A stretch of 64,000 nt of DNA, from positions 6,431,829 to 6,495,828 of the forward strand of contig NC_064537.1 of assembly GCF_023856365.1 (NCBI RefSeq), given 5' to 3'. Source of the DNA: Brienomyrus brachyistius. Taxonomy: Eukaryota; Chordata; Actinopteri; Osteoglossiformes; Mormyridae. This document shows positions 34,825-45,704 of the stretch, piece by piece; positions within the stretch are counted from its first letter, which is position 1, and the number at the start of each line of letters is the position of its first letter. The translations under genes and the position numbers were made by a program. A model generated the notes under the pieces. The model had not been told where the DNA came from, made no database searches, and saw nothing but the letters and a program-made list of their open reading frames with translations.

Positions 34825-35129
34825 ATATAATGGTTCGGGTGCCACAGAGGAGAAGTTTGGGAACTGAAGTGGTGATCATCTAGCTGTCCAAGTAGATGTC
34901 AGTAACTTTTTGGAGAACGGAAGACATTTTTACTAGTTTTTATTGTTTTTATTTTATTACTAGTTTTACTCATAGTTTTCATATCTTCTTATGTTAAATT
35001 ATATTTTTTGTTCTAAGAAAATGTACACTTACTATCCAGATAAATAGCGTTAAACATTTCTTTTGAGTGCCTAAGATTGTTGCACAGTACTGTATATCAT
35101 TAACAAGAATCATTAACTTTTCGCGTCTT

Positions 35130-35945
35130 TCCTGTAATCCTGAAGTTGTTCAACTCCAGTGCTGTGGAAAATGTCCTGACCCAGAACATCACATCCTGGT
35201 ATGGAAACAGCCATGTCCACCATTTAAAGGGACTGCAGAGAGTGATTTGGGCAGCAGAGCGCTGCACTGGATCTGCTCTACCGTCTCCGCAGGACTTGTA
35301 CACCAGGAGATGCCAGAGCAGAGCGATCAGGATCATCAAAGATTCGTCTCACCCCCCAGTAACTGTCTCTCTGAGCTGCTAAAACCTGGCAAATGACATA
35401 GGAATATTATGACGAAAAATGGAGGGACTCAGGGGGAGCTTCTATCCTCATGCCGTGAGACTTCTATACCAGGACATGACACCACTACCTCTTTAAATAT
35501 TACTCAGCTGATGCATAAACTGCCAACTGTATATACAACTGTGTGTATCTACTCTCCTAGGTCAATGCACACTGCACTTTAAATGCATCACTTATTCCTG
35601 TTCACTGTACACTGCACAACGATCACTTCATCTGCCACCACTTGCCACTTTACACACATTTGCAGTCAATGTACAGTCTGTTGTTCATAGTTCAGTCTAA
35701 GATTCCTCTTTTCTTCTTTTCTCTTCTTCTGTTTTCTATTTTATTCTATTCTATGTATCCATTGTTAAAGTCATTTTACATTGTCTGCACTTTTTTATAC
35801 TCAACTATTGTAAATTGTAATATAATTCTTGTTTGCTATTGTTTGTGGATCTTTGGATCGATCAGGGTTCATTTCACTACATGTTGTACTTGTTATAACT
35901 ATGTACTGTATGTGATGAATAAAGAATCTTGAATCTCTTGAATCT
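35130..35945 (+). mobile_element. 5'-truncated non-LTR retrotransposon (LINE) 3' end
   Basis: 35146-35400 translates in overlapping frames to a reverse-transcriptase C-terminal tail (SWYGNSHVHHLKGLQRVIW, then CTGSALPSPQDLYTRRCQSR and AIRIIKDSSHPP), typical of fish Rex/jockey-related LINEs. Frameshifts break it. A 3'UTR with an AATAAAGAATCTTGAATC-type tail ends near 35945. Dead on arrival; no endonuclease or catalytic RT region. Confidence 0.75.
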
Positions 35946-37404
35946 TAAATAAAACTGCCAATACAAGAGATTATAGGTATATATAATAAAGTGACAATGA
36001 AACATGCATACATAGGAAGTGCATAAACTGCACATGGGTATTATTGTTATTGTGATAATTGATTGAATCAACACATTGACACTGCAAAGCTATTGACACT
36101 CGGACGTGCCATCATCACCCACCTTCACTCTTAGACTGGGGAGCCCTTTTCAGTCCTAAACGTGCGGGCAGGGGACGAGCTGGCCAGGCTCAGCCCCCCC
36201 CAGGCAATGCGTTCTCAGATTTCCAGTTTTGTCCGAGTAACGTCTCCTGCAGTTTCGATCGGAAGTGATAAAACAAGGTTCTATAATCAATGTATCCCAC
36301 CTCCTCCTAAGGATGGGGGTCAGCATCCTACACACACTGACTAACTGGGTGCAGTTCCCAAAATAATTAAACAAGTGTCCTTGAGCAGTGCTTTCCCTCC
36401 CCATGAAGATAAGGCAAGTGTCTGATCAGTGATGTACAAAACATATTGAGCAGCACCTTTCCCTGTCTTCAGCAAACCCCATCAAGCCCAGAGAAACATG
36501 GTAAGCGTCCTGAATAGGGTAAGCATCCCAGAATGAGGATTCTTATACATAAGATAAGGATACTCTGAAACCAGTCATTTGTGAAAAACAAGTTATATAT
36601 GTGATCAGAGAAGGAAAAACTACGCTTATGCAGTTTTATCCTTAATACAATAATATTATAGGTGAATCATGTACTATGTATTTGATCAGTGCATACAGGA
36701 TCAGAATCAATCAATACCTCAATCACCTCATATGTATGACAGTAAACAGGAGGACAATGATTAATTCAAGGCACCGTAGTCGTCCAAAAGTTCATCCTAA
36801 TACACTAGTACTGTAAAACAAGGTAGGGGAACTGAGATGGCCATGGCAGAAGCTTGAATCTGTGGTCAGCTAACCGTTTTTATGTTGATTTGGACATGTG
36901 CATAGGGTACCTCGTAATTGGCCTGCTGGAAAATCCTATGAAGGCCCAGTTTTAGTTTCCTGGCAGAGGCAGCCAGATTTTTATTTAAAATGTCGTGGTA
37001 TTTCATGGAGTCCATAACGCCATGTACTAACGAGGTTTCCAGGGCCTTTGGAGGACAAACACCCCCACGACATCACAGAACCTCATACATACAGTCATGC
37101 ACTATGGGCAATTTAGAGATACCAGTTATCTTAACTGCAACCATAGATGGTACCCACTGAGCCAATCAGCTGCAAAGACTCACACATACACATCTACAGC
37201 CCAAAATCCTGAGGTATTTTGTTGTTGGTTTTTCCAGAAATTACAGTTAATGTCTTGCCTGTTTGCAAGGTAAGATACGTAGCACGTCAATTTAGTTTAA
37301 GAACCAGTTACAAAGAATCTCAAAAATCCATTACAAATCCATTACTAATATAACAATAACTGGTGTGGAAAACAGCATATTTATACTAATGAAACACAAT
37401 TTCC
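35946..37404. other. spacer, nothing recognised
   Basis: AT-rich DNA without a gene. A CCTCCTCCTAAGG phrase and short ORFs around 36.2 kb carry no recognisable domain. Confidence 0.4.
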
Positions 37405-37581
37405 TGAAAATGTTCCTTATTTTTGCAGACCCTCACCATGTGGGGGCGCCAGAGCCCCTTATAGAGGGCAGTACAGTATGACCATCTGTGATAATGAAGA
37501 CACTTCCACACTCCCCCAGAGAGATAAACAAGTGCATCCATCTGAGCTTCATATAAATCAGCTTCCCGTAAACATGCAGGC
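37405..37581 (+). repeat. V-promoter duplication (copy 1)
   Basis: Nearly identical to 44990-45162: ACCATGTGGGGGCGCCAGAG through TTCATATAAATCAGCTTCCC. CATATAAAT is a TATA box, and the same layout precedes V7 (40245-40345, CATATAAATGAGG), so this is the promoter of a family I V segment whose body is mostly lost. Confidence 0.8.
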
Positions 37582-37726
37582 TGGGGGCATCGATGCCCTG
37601 GCAGACTCAGGGGGCCCAGCACTTTCCAGGGCCCCAATATATGTAACAATAAAAATATTAACTGCAGGGGTGGACAAGGTGACATTTCTAGATTTTAATA
37701 AGCTCTAGAATTTCCAAACCTTTTCC

Positions 37727-37810
37727 AGACTAAAGTCTCTGTAAAGCCTCTGGATACTCAGTGACTGGTAGCATTTATGCCACAGGCTGGATTCTGCTGA
37801 TTCAAAGGTC
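37727..37810 (+). pseudogene. family I IGHV fragment
   Basis: Translates in one frame to CKASGYSVTGSIYATGWI, matching the end of framework 1, CDR1 and the start of framework 2 of V4 and V7 (CKVSGYSLTDSSYATHWI). Leader, framework 3 and RSS are missing, and the sequence diverges after GGATTCTGC. Together with the promoter at 37405 it is a truncated V relic. Confidence 0.8.
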
Positions 37811-38169
37811 CCACCACCTGTGTGAATCATGTAATCATATGATCCTCATTAGAAGAATTATATAAATGTAACTGAACTCATTGAATTGAATTGTTCACAA
37901 ATTTCATAGTTGAAGACCCTTTAAAGGATATTAGAAGCCATGAGAAATAAGATATTAAACTTGTACAATAGTACAATACTAACACAAATAAAGGTAAATC
38001 CTACTGCTAGATTCAGCTACTTGTAGGTCAAACTACTGAGGTCATAGTTGCATTGCTTTTCATTAGTATTTTGCAAAAATTGTGATTATCACTTGTGCAT
38101 CGCATATAAAGGTCTGAATGTGTCATATATTCAGTGTCTTAGTTAAGCTTTACAAAGCAAATTAATCTG

Positions 38170-38356
38170 TTTTGCATGTGACCATATTTTGCCCCTTTCA
38201 CCCCCCCCCCCCCCAACCCCACCCTCAGTAGAGGAGTATTCAGTACAAACCTGCCACAGCTTTTAAAGGAGCCAGTGTCAGTGTGTGACAGAGAGCAGCA
38301 GTCACTGGGACTCAGTGTGTACTTTACCTCAGTGCTCCTCCCTCTGTCCTGCAGCC
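38170..38356 (+). promoter_or_regulatory. V6 promoter with C14 run
   Basis: TTTTGCAT (7 of 8 to the reverse octamer) at 38170-38177, a run of 14 C at 38201-38214 (shorter C-rich stretches sit at the same place before V2 and V5), TTTTAAA at about 38261, then the conserved family II 5'UTR. Confidence 0.55.
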
Positions 38357-38802
38357 ATGAAGCTCCTACCAGCCCTGCTCACCCTCACAGCACTGGCTCT
38401 CTCAGGTCCCTGTCTCTCTCCTCTCTGTCTCTCTTTCTCTCTGCATCTTTCTTTGTGCTCATCTAAAAGTCTGCTCTACCTCTTTATTTACAGGTGTGGA
38501 GGCTCAGATTGTACTGACTGAGTCTGAACCAGTGGTGAAGAGACCAGGAGAATCACACAGACTGACATGTACAGCCTCTGGGTTCACATTCAATGATTAT
38601 GGCATGAATTGGATCAGACAGGCTCCTGGAAAGGGACTGGAGTGGGTCGCTTATATTAGTTGGAGCAGTAGCTCCATCTACTACTCCCAGTCCGTTCAGG
38701 GCAGATTCACCATCTCCAGAGACAACGGCAGGAACCAGCTGTATTTACAGATGAACAGCCTGAAATCTGAAGACACGGCTGTGTACTACTGTGCCAGACA
38801 CT
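38357..38802 (+). CDS. IGHV: IGHV segment V6 (family II), intact
   Basis: Leader exon 38357-38405 ([16 protein letters not shown]), 88-bp intron, V exon 38494-38802, one codon longer than V2 and V5. First Cys in [13 protein letters not shown]1 NDYG; framework 2 [18 protein letters not shown]2 ISWSSSSI; framework 3 as V2 with [10 protein letters not shown]. No stop before the RSS. Framework 1 ([10 protein letters not shown]) is closest to V2, while CDR1/CDR2 resemble the GFTF subtype of V3. Confidence 0.97.
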
Positions 38803-38840
38803 CACAGTGATGGGGGCTGTGGGGAAGCCGTACAAATACT
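38803..38840 (+). promoter_or_regulatory. V6 recombination signal
   Basis: CACAGTG 38803-38809, 22-bp spacer, ACAAATACT 38832-38840. Confidence 0.93.
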
Positions 38841-39570
38841 ACTTCCTCACAGAGAATTGGACCTTTTAATTTCTAATTCAGTTACATTCAGAAGGTTTGC
38901 TGTCCATTTGAATAGTTTTCTACTTTATAAATGGAAAAAATTTTAAATGTAAATGTAAAAAAAAAAAAAGTTTTCTTAATATTGAAGTACCGTTATGCCA
39001 GGTTGGGCATGTCGATGCAAAATTTAAGACTGACTAGGAAACCCTGACTACTTTATTCAATACAGTAATTACCATATAAGTGAAAAAAAATAAGGCTGGA
39101 TTCTGAACAGAGTCTCACTGAGTAAATTACATTTATTTTGCAGAGGCTTTGACCCACAAGCAACATACAACTGAGAAATCCGGGCCAGTCAGTCCCTGGG
39201 GCAATTAGGGTCATGGGCCCGACAGTGACATCACTCTTCTGACCCAGGGATTGTAACCTGGGACCCTGTGGACACACAGACGGCATCTTAACCCGATGAA
39301 CAGCACAGCGCCCCGGAGCAGCACGTAACTGCTGGAGGTTCTGGGTGTGGATGGTGGAATGGTGGTGGATCTCAGTAATCAGGAAACCCAGGCTCATACA
39401 TCTACAAATATGCCTGTTATATCTGCTTATCCTGGTTCGGGGCATGGAGGAGACATTCCAGGCAGCACAGGTCACAAGGTGGGGGACACCCTGCTCAGGG
39501 GGCCAGTCCTCTGTATGACACACACACGTTTAACTGGATTGCAGCCCTGGAAAAGAGAGGAAACTGTGGT

Positions 39571-39616
39571 ACCCTAATCCTAATCCTAACCCTAAACCTA
39601 ACCCTAAGCCTAATCC
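39571..39616 (-). repeat. degenerate interstitial telomere-like repeat
   Basis: Seven or so CCTAA-type units (ACCCTAATCC, CTAACCCTAAACC). Short and imperfect. Another two-unit TTAGGGTTAGGG lies at about 60872. Confidence 0.6.
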
Positions 39617-39689
39617 CCTCTCTCTGGTCAGGGGGCCATTTGGCGTTCATGGATCCTGTTTACTACAGAATGAAACAATGGCTGTATTA

Positions 39690-39850
39690 AATTTAAAATT
39701 TGGCTGGATGGGGTGGCGGGGGGGGGAGGGAGATGGGTCACTGTGCCCATGATCAGAAGGCTGCCAGTGAGAGCCCCCGCCTCAGGAGAATAATCACATC
39801 TCTTTGGCAAGGCCTTTAACCACCCAAAATGCTTCAGGGCACCTGAAAAA
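39690..39850 (+). mobile_element. diverged SINE, second family
   Basis: GTGCCCATGATCAGAAGGCT and AAGGCCTTTAACCACCC correspond to the copies at 26524 and 48962. Old, no TSD seen. Confidence 0.5.
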
Positions 39851-40326
39851 TGGCCCAACCCTGCATCCAACCCCCCAGGCTTTGCTGTCAGCTGCAGATG
39901 TTTGTATGTTGCAAAGGAAAGTGTGGTGGGAGACGTGAGAAGAAGCGCTCCAGTGTACCTGCACTCACACCTCTGCTAATGGCTGATTCAGCTTCAATTC
40001 ATTTCAAATCAATAAACCTTTTAAAAATGTGAAAAACTAAAAAATAGAAGACATAGGAAGCCAAGTGAACATGAACACAGAATCCTTACTCAAAACTGCA
40101 TATTTACATTTATCTAACTGTAAACTCATGGTCTCATGCAGTTCTGTTTCCCTTCTCCAAATTTAAAAGCAGATTTTTTTGCATTTATCCTTTACTTGTG
40201 AAATTCCTCCCAGTGTATGATCATCAGAGCAGCTTATGAAGGGAAGTATGACCATCTGTGTTTAATAAGCTAAGAGGCTCCTTCAACCCCCCAGGGAGGT
40301 AAACAAATTCACCCACCTGCCCGTCA

Positions 40327-40391
40327 TATAAATGAGGTTCCTCTAAACACACAGACTTCACCATCAAATCAGCCAAAGACTTTGTGTTACA
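40327..40391 (+). promoter_or_regulatory. V7 TATA box and 5'UTR
   Basis: TATAAAT at 40327-40333, about 60 bp before the V7 ATG. The surrounding GTATGACCATCTGTG phrase is shared with the relic promoters at 37405 and 44990. Confidence 0.65.
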
Positions 40392-40905
40392 ATGGAAACT
40401 CTGAGAGTCCTGATACTTTTAATGCCTTTATTTCCATGTAAGATAACGACCTTCTGGATGATTTTTATAGTTTTCATCATACCTTTGTACTTTTGTTTTT
40501 ACTTTGTTTTTACTTTATACAATTATATACTCTAATCACAGCATGTTTTTGCATTTAAAATGACTTTTAATTAAACATGTTAATTCTCTACAGGTGCACG
40601 ATGTAATATTCAATTCTCTCAGCCAGTTTCTAAGACTGTTAAACCAGGAGAGTCTCTGACCATCTCCTGTAAAGTCTCTGGTTATTCACTAACTGACAGC
40701 AGCTATGCTACACACTGGATCCGGCAGCCTGCAGGGAAAGAGCTGGAGTGGATTGGAGTAATATGGGCTAGTGGGAACACTGCTTACAAAGAGTCACTTA
40801 AGAATAAATTCACCATCTCCAGAGACACCTCCAGCAGCACAGTGTCCTTACAGGGGAGGAGCCTGCAGACTGAAGACACAGCTGTGTACTACTGTGCACG
40901 ACAAT
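40392..40905 (+). CDS. IGHV: IGHV segment V7 (family I), intact
   Basis: Leader exon 40392-40437 (METLRVLILLMPLFP, split Cys codon, donor GTAAGA), 156-bp intron, acceptor CTACAG, V exon 40594-40905 with no internal ATG start. Framework 1 KPGESLTISCKVSGYS, CDR1 TDSSYAT, framework 2 HWIRQPAGKELEWIG, CDR2 IWASGNT, framework 3 NKFTISRDTSSSTVSL, then [12 protein letters not shown]. No stop before the RSS. The leader differs from V1/V4, but the V exon and the 3' flank are close to V1, so leader and body have different histories. Confidence 0.97.
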
Positions 40906-40944
40906 CACAGTGAGAGAATGTAATGGGAGAGTGATACAAAAACT
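40906..40944 (+). promoter_or_regulatory. V7 recombination signal (23-RSS)
   Basis: CACAGTG 40906-40912, 23-bp spacer, ACAAAAACT 40936-40944. Confidence 0.95.
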
Positions 40945-41049
40945 GATGTATGTGAGATGAGACACAATAATACTGAAAAAGCTTAACTAAAATTATGCCA
41001 TTTTAGTCTCAAATTTAATTGTTTTACATGTTTATACTGTATTACTTTA

Positions 41050-41760
41050 TGTCATCTGCCACTTTGTGGTTGAATTTCTCTTCTTCCTAAACACTTCCAC
41101 TTTGCAATAATACCACATACAGTTGACCATGGAAAGTCTAGCAGGGAAGAAATTCACAGCCTGACTCATTACAAAAGTGGCATCTTGTGACAGTATCACA
41201 CTTGAATTCACTGAGCTCTTCAGAACATCCCATTCCTTCCCAGAAGTTTGTAAACCTGACTGTATGACTAGGTGCTTGATCTTATACAGCTGTGGCAATG
41301 AGCCTGAAGAAAAGACCTGAATTCAGTGATTAAGACGTCTGACTCAATACGTCCATATAGTGTGTGTCAAATCCTCCATAGCGGCAGATACTATTAATCA
41401 GTAATCTGCCCGATAATAATGAGAATGATGCTGATGTAAGGCTCTGGATCCCCTGCTACCCTGAATTTGATAAGAGGCTACAGAAAGTGGATGATGGATG
41501 GATGGATGGATAGATGGATGTCGATGTATAATATAATTTATTTATAAAAAGACTTACATTTAACAATGATTTTGATGACTGAGGATTCAAACATTTTGAG
41601 GCTCCATGACATTTGACTTTTCATTTCTTTTTAAAGTAATGAGTTTACAGGGTGTGTGAGTCTGAACACTTCTGATGAAGCTACACCCAAGCAGGCAGGA
41701 CAGGACAACTTAATAACTATGTTTATGCTTTTACAAAATCTTTGATAAAATCATGACTTT
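41050..41760 (+). repeat. V 3'-flank duplication, copy C (direct)
   Basis: Colinear with 22535-23205 downstream of V1 and continuing into TTTTACAAAATCTTTGATAA (24020 in copy A). It lacks the solo LTR and SINE present in copy A and so shows the empty site for both insertions. Confidence 0.9.
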
Positions 41761-42299
41761 TTTAATCCAGATGTAATGTGTATAGAGCCGCTCAGTTTAA
41801 ATAAATTTCAGGATAAAAAGCATTAAGATGATAAGACAAAGAGATTAATTTCAAAAAGTGTTTAATATAATTCCTGTGTTCTGTAGCAGGGGTGATTATA
41901 TGGATCAGGGCTGCAGCTTTCAGTCTAAGGAAATATGGGATCCTATTCGTATGAAATGTGAAAATAGGCTGAAGGGTGTAGAATCGCCTGTGGTCTGTAG
42001 AAACAGAAGGATTATCAAACTACAAACAATCACTGCAGTTCCAGCAGGAGGCGCCAGAGCTCCTTACGGAGGGTCATACAGACTTCTGTGTTCAGGGTGA
42101 CTCAGAACAGCAGGCTGTAAAGCTTATGGCTCTGCAGTGTGTTACTCTACTCAGGATTCAGTGAGAGACGTCTGACTATAATCCTCTGTCTGTGACCTTC
42201 ATAACACAGGAATCATTAGGGAATCCATTCTAGTTCTGGCCCTTAGATTCAGAAGTTTATTTAAGTTTAACTTATCTAGCAAACACTTTATTCCAAAGT

Positions 42300-42900
42300 G
42301 GCATACATTTACATTACATTTACATTTACATTTACAGGATTTGGCAGACGCCCTTAGCCAGAGCGACTTACATAAGTGCTTTGAGACTCTGCAATGAATT
42401 TCCGATGCTAGCTCAATAAGGACCCAAGCTATGAATACTATCTCTGAGAACTCCATTGAGCAGTGCAGAATAATTTTTTTTTTTTTTAAACACACACCAG
42501 AAAAAGAGTCGAGTAAGAATATAGAAGTTCTACGTCAGGTATTTCTGAAAAAGAAAAGTTTTGAGTCGTCGCTTGAAGACAGTCAAGGATTCAGCTGTTC
42601 GGACATCTAGGGGGAGTTCATTCCACCAATTAGGTGCCAGGACAGAGAAGAGCCGAGATGCGTGTCTTCCTTGTGCCTTGAGGGGAGGTGGGACCAGTCG
42701 AGCAGTGCTGGAGGATCGGAGAGATCGTGGTGCAGAGCGGGGTGTGATGAGGTCCTTTAGGTAGGATGGTGCCAGAGAATTTTTGGCTTTGTATGCGAGC
42801 ATAAGTGTTTTGAATCTGATGCGTGCAGCTACAGGAAGCCAGTGGAGGGAGCGCAGCAAAGGAGTGGTGTGGGAGAACTTGGGAAGGTTGAAAACAGTGA
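42300..42900 (-). mobile_element. 5'-truncated L2-type LINE
   Basis: Minus-strand ORF 42530-42859 encodes a reverse-transcriptase C-terminal tail: LHWLPVAARIRFKTLMLAYK, RSLRSSSTARLVPP, APNWWNELPLDVR, FKRRLKTFLF. This is the signature end of fish L2/Maui-type elements. A (TTTACA)n tail at 42305-42340 marks the 3' end. No catalytic RT portion is present. Confidence 0.85.
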
Positions 42901-43560
42901 AGTGAAGAAAGTGAAGTGAAAGTGAAGTGAAGTGAAGCTTGTGGTCAGAGAGCAGGTCAGCCAGCGTCCCTGGAACAGTCAGAGTTAAGGGTCGTGCTCA
43001 AGGGCCCAACAGTGATATAAATACTCAGAGAAGTTGAACCCATGACCTTCCAGACATGGGCGCCGAGCCCTACCCTGCTGGGCTGTACACTCTGTGTTAA
43101 TGTCATTATGGCTACAGGCATATATTCCGATTTGCACAAAATGTATCATTATTGTTAAACAATGACCAGGAATCTCACTAATTAAAATGTTATTTCTCCA
43201 GTTTCATTAGAGTGTATTCCTGCTTGTCAGATTCCTTTCCTTGAGTTGTAGGCAGTTGCTACAGTATATTACTGTTTATTGAAGTTGAAATGTCAAATCT
43301 GAGAGGTCACTGAGATTATGGCAACAGGGGTTTATGAAAATTAAATCAAACATACCTACTATATCTACTGCAACGTTAAAAATAGAGAAAAATATCTATA
43401 TATAAGCATATATTTACCAAAGGTAATCAGACACGATTAGACCATCAGCAGATCTATAAGCCATTAATGCTCATTCTTCAGCTTGTGTCCATCTCAAACA
43501 GCACAGTTATCCATATACAGCAGTACAGCCATCTGTCTTTCTGCTTCACTTGATTTCACT
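42901..43560. other. V7-V8 spacer
   Basis: GTGAA short repeats at 42896-42942; otherwise AT-rich without a gene. Confidence 0.4.
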
Positions 43561-43579
43561 CAACAATCCCCAGAGATTC

Positions 43580-43669
43580 ATTTGCTTCTGCTGGACTTTG
43601 TATAAAAGCCAGAGTGACACCTTCAAACACACAGACATCAGTCACATTCAAGGACGCCTCTGTAACACA
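43580..43669 (+). promoter_or_regulatory. V8 promoter: octamer-like and TATA box
   Basis: ATTTGCTT (7 of 8 to ATTTGCAT) at 43580-43587 and TATAAAAG at 43601-43608, about 60 bp before the V8 ATG. Confidence 0.7.
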
Positions 43670-44124
43670 ATGGCTGCTACAACCACTTTATTCTTTTTAT
43701 TGGGTGTTTTCACATGTAAGTCTATCTGCTGTAGTCAGTTAAACATGAAATTTAAGTGCAGTTCTTGTTAATGATTTGTTCTGTATTTCTTAACTTACAA
43801 AAACACTCTTTTTTCCTTCAGGTGTTTATTGTAATGTTGAACTCACCCAGTCAGAGTCCATCACTGTGAAACCTGGAGGATCTCCAAGCATCTCCTGTAA
43901 AGTCTCTTACTCAGTAACTATCGATAACACACACTGGATCCGACAACCTGAAGGGAAAGCACTGGAGTGGATTGGAGTAATATGGTATGATGGGAGCACT
44001 GACTACAAAGAGTCATTTAAGAATAAATTCACCATCACCAGAGACACCTCCAGCAGAACAGTGTCCTTACAAGGGAGGAGCCTGCAGACTGAAGACACAG
44101 CTGTGTACTACTGTGCCAGAGACT
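43670..44124 (+). CDS. IGHV: IGHV segment V8 (family I subtype), intact, most D-proximal
   Basis: Leader exon 43670-43715 (MAATTTLFFLLGVFT, split Cys codon, donor GTAAGT), 106-bp intron, acceptor TTCAG, V exon 43822-44124. Framework 1 SISCKVSYSVT lacks the Gly found in the other family I segments and CDR1 is shorter; framework 2 is HWIRQPEGKALEWIG; CDR2 IWYDGST; framework 3 NKFTITRDTSSRTVSL and [12 protein letters not shown]. Both Cys and the Trp are present, with no stop before the RSS. It is the last V before D (about 6 kb away). Confidence 0.97.
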
Positions 44125-44163
44125 CACAGTGAGAGAATGTAATGGGAGACTGATACAAAAACT
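44125..44163 (+). promoter_or_regulatory. V8 recombination signal (23-RSS)
   Basis: CACAGTG 44125-44131, 23-bp spacer, ACAAAAACT 44155-44163. A retroelement fragment begins within a few bases of the nonamer. Confidence 0.95.
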
Positions 44164-44936
44164 CCCTGAGGCCTAATGTGATCCAGGTCTTATGGCTCCC
44201 CTGGAGTCTCTCACCAGCAGGCCTGTCCTTTCCCCACCAGACCCGAATACAGCTGTTGGCGGCGGTGACCATGATCCGCCACTTCCGCTGTGATTTCTGT
44301 GGCCAGCCTTTCACCCTTTGCACTGATCTCGCCGAACTGCAGTGGCTCTTGCTGATTAAAGATCCAGAAGGACAGGTGGTGCACTGGCTATAGCAGAGCT
44401 TCAGTCTTATTCTCTCACAGTAGCCCATCGTGCTGGGGAATGGCACAGCAATGTGGATGCACTGTCAGGGTGAGAGGCAGGAGGGCAGGGAACGGGGGTC
44501 GGATAATAGCGAGGGTGAAGAGGCACAGGAATGCAGTGGACTGGGAGGCCCTGCAGCCAGTGTTGCAGTGACTGGGGGCAATGCAGAGGCCGAGGTGGGA
44601 AGGAGTGGTGGGGCTGTCCCCCGTTACTAAGGGATTCTGATCCATGTGGGATGTTCTGTGGTTGTAGGGTCGGGTGGAGAGTCTGGAAGGAACCTGTGAT
44701 GGTGGAAGAGAGGTGGGAAGTCATGGTACCATGGGGGCTGCAGAAAGCTGTACTGTGTGCTATGCATGGCCCTGCGGGGTCGAGGAACTTCAAGGTGATG
44801 AAGACACTCCAGTGTGTCCGTCAGAGTTTTTACTGGGGCCAGTTGCATTGCGATGTAGAAGATTACTGCAGGCACTGTAATCTCTGCACAGCACATACAG
44901 CACCCAGGGCCAAGTACTGTGTGCAATATAGAAGAA
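44164..44936 (+). pseudogene. decayed Ty3/gypsy pol fragment (RNase H and integrase N-terminus)
   Basis: 44230-44393 encodes an RNase H-like stretch (LLAAVTMIRHF, PFTLCTDLAELQWLL, DPEGQVVHWL). The following frames hold a degenerate NGTAMWMHC, in place of the usual NADALSR-type end. 44790-44910 encodes an integrase zinc-binding HHCC-like stretch (RQSFYWGQLHCDVEDYC, CNLCTAH). Frameshifts and stops separate them, and no LTR, protease, RT core or integrase catalytic core is seen. An old fragment; not functional. Confidence 0.8.
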
Positions 44937-44989
44937 AATAATTATTTATCTATACGTAATTTATAGTAAATTAACATTATTTCCAGAAA

Positions 44990-45380
44990 ATATTCCTTAT
45001 TTTTGCAGACCTTCACCATGTGGGGGCGCCAGAGCCCCTTATAGAGGGCAGTACAGTATGACCATCAGTGATTATGAAGACACTTCCACACTCCCCCAGA
45101 GAGATAAACAAGTGCATCCATCTGAGCTTCATATAAATCAGCTTCCCCTAAACATGCAGGCTTTACCCACAGCTGAATGACAATAGGAGGCCTCATACTT
45201 TTAAAGGCTTTTTTCATGCAAGATCTTGCTTCCTGGTAATTGATTGCTTACATTTGGTTTGCATTGTACTTGAATACTTCTGTTTTCTGAATTTTACTAA
45301 ACACTTTTATATACTGTGTCTGTCAGAGTATAGTGCTGTATTTAAATTTTGTGTAATGAAGGTGCACAGTGTAATTAAGT
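44990..45380 (+). pseudogene. family I IGHV relic: promoter and dead leader
   Basis: 44990-45162 duplicates the V promoter block at 37405 (CATATAAATCAG). Then ACAATAGGAGGCCTCATACTTTTAAAGGC aligns loosely with the V7 leader, with the ATG changed to ATA and the donor GTAAG to GCAAG. GGTGCACAGTGTAAT at 45361 resembles the V7 acceptor/V-exon start, after which homology is lost. No V body or RSS remains. Confidence 0.6.
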
Positions 45381-45475
45381 ATTATAACTTGTTATTGAAT
45401 TTTGATGTTGTAACAACAGTACCCCTTTATCTAATAGGATACATTTGTCTTTGGTTTTAGCTCACTTATTAGCAT

Positions 45476-45704
45476 GAGGGATTCCCCCGGGTACTCCGGT
45501 TTCCGCCCACAGTCCAAAAACATGCTGAGGCTAATTGGAGTTACTAAATTGCCCGTATATGTGCATGGTGTGTGAGTGTGCCCTGCGATGGGCTGGCCCC
45601 CCATCCTGGGTTGTTCCCTGCCTCATGCTCATTGCTTCCGGGATAGGCTCCAGACCCCCCGTGACCCAGTAGGATAAGCGGTTTGGAAAATGGATGGATG
45701 GATG
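45476..45704 (+). mobile_element. 5'-truncated SINE with 9-bp TSD
   Basis: Starts mid-element (about GGGTACTCCGG) and runs to GGATGGATG. TATTAGCAT at 45467-45475 and 45705-45713 delimits it. Confidence 0.93.

Noticed and set aside
39571..39616. Chromosome-end telomere
   Set aside because: Only a few imperfect CCTAA units inside the V cluster with V genes on both sides; at most an interstitial remnant.
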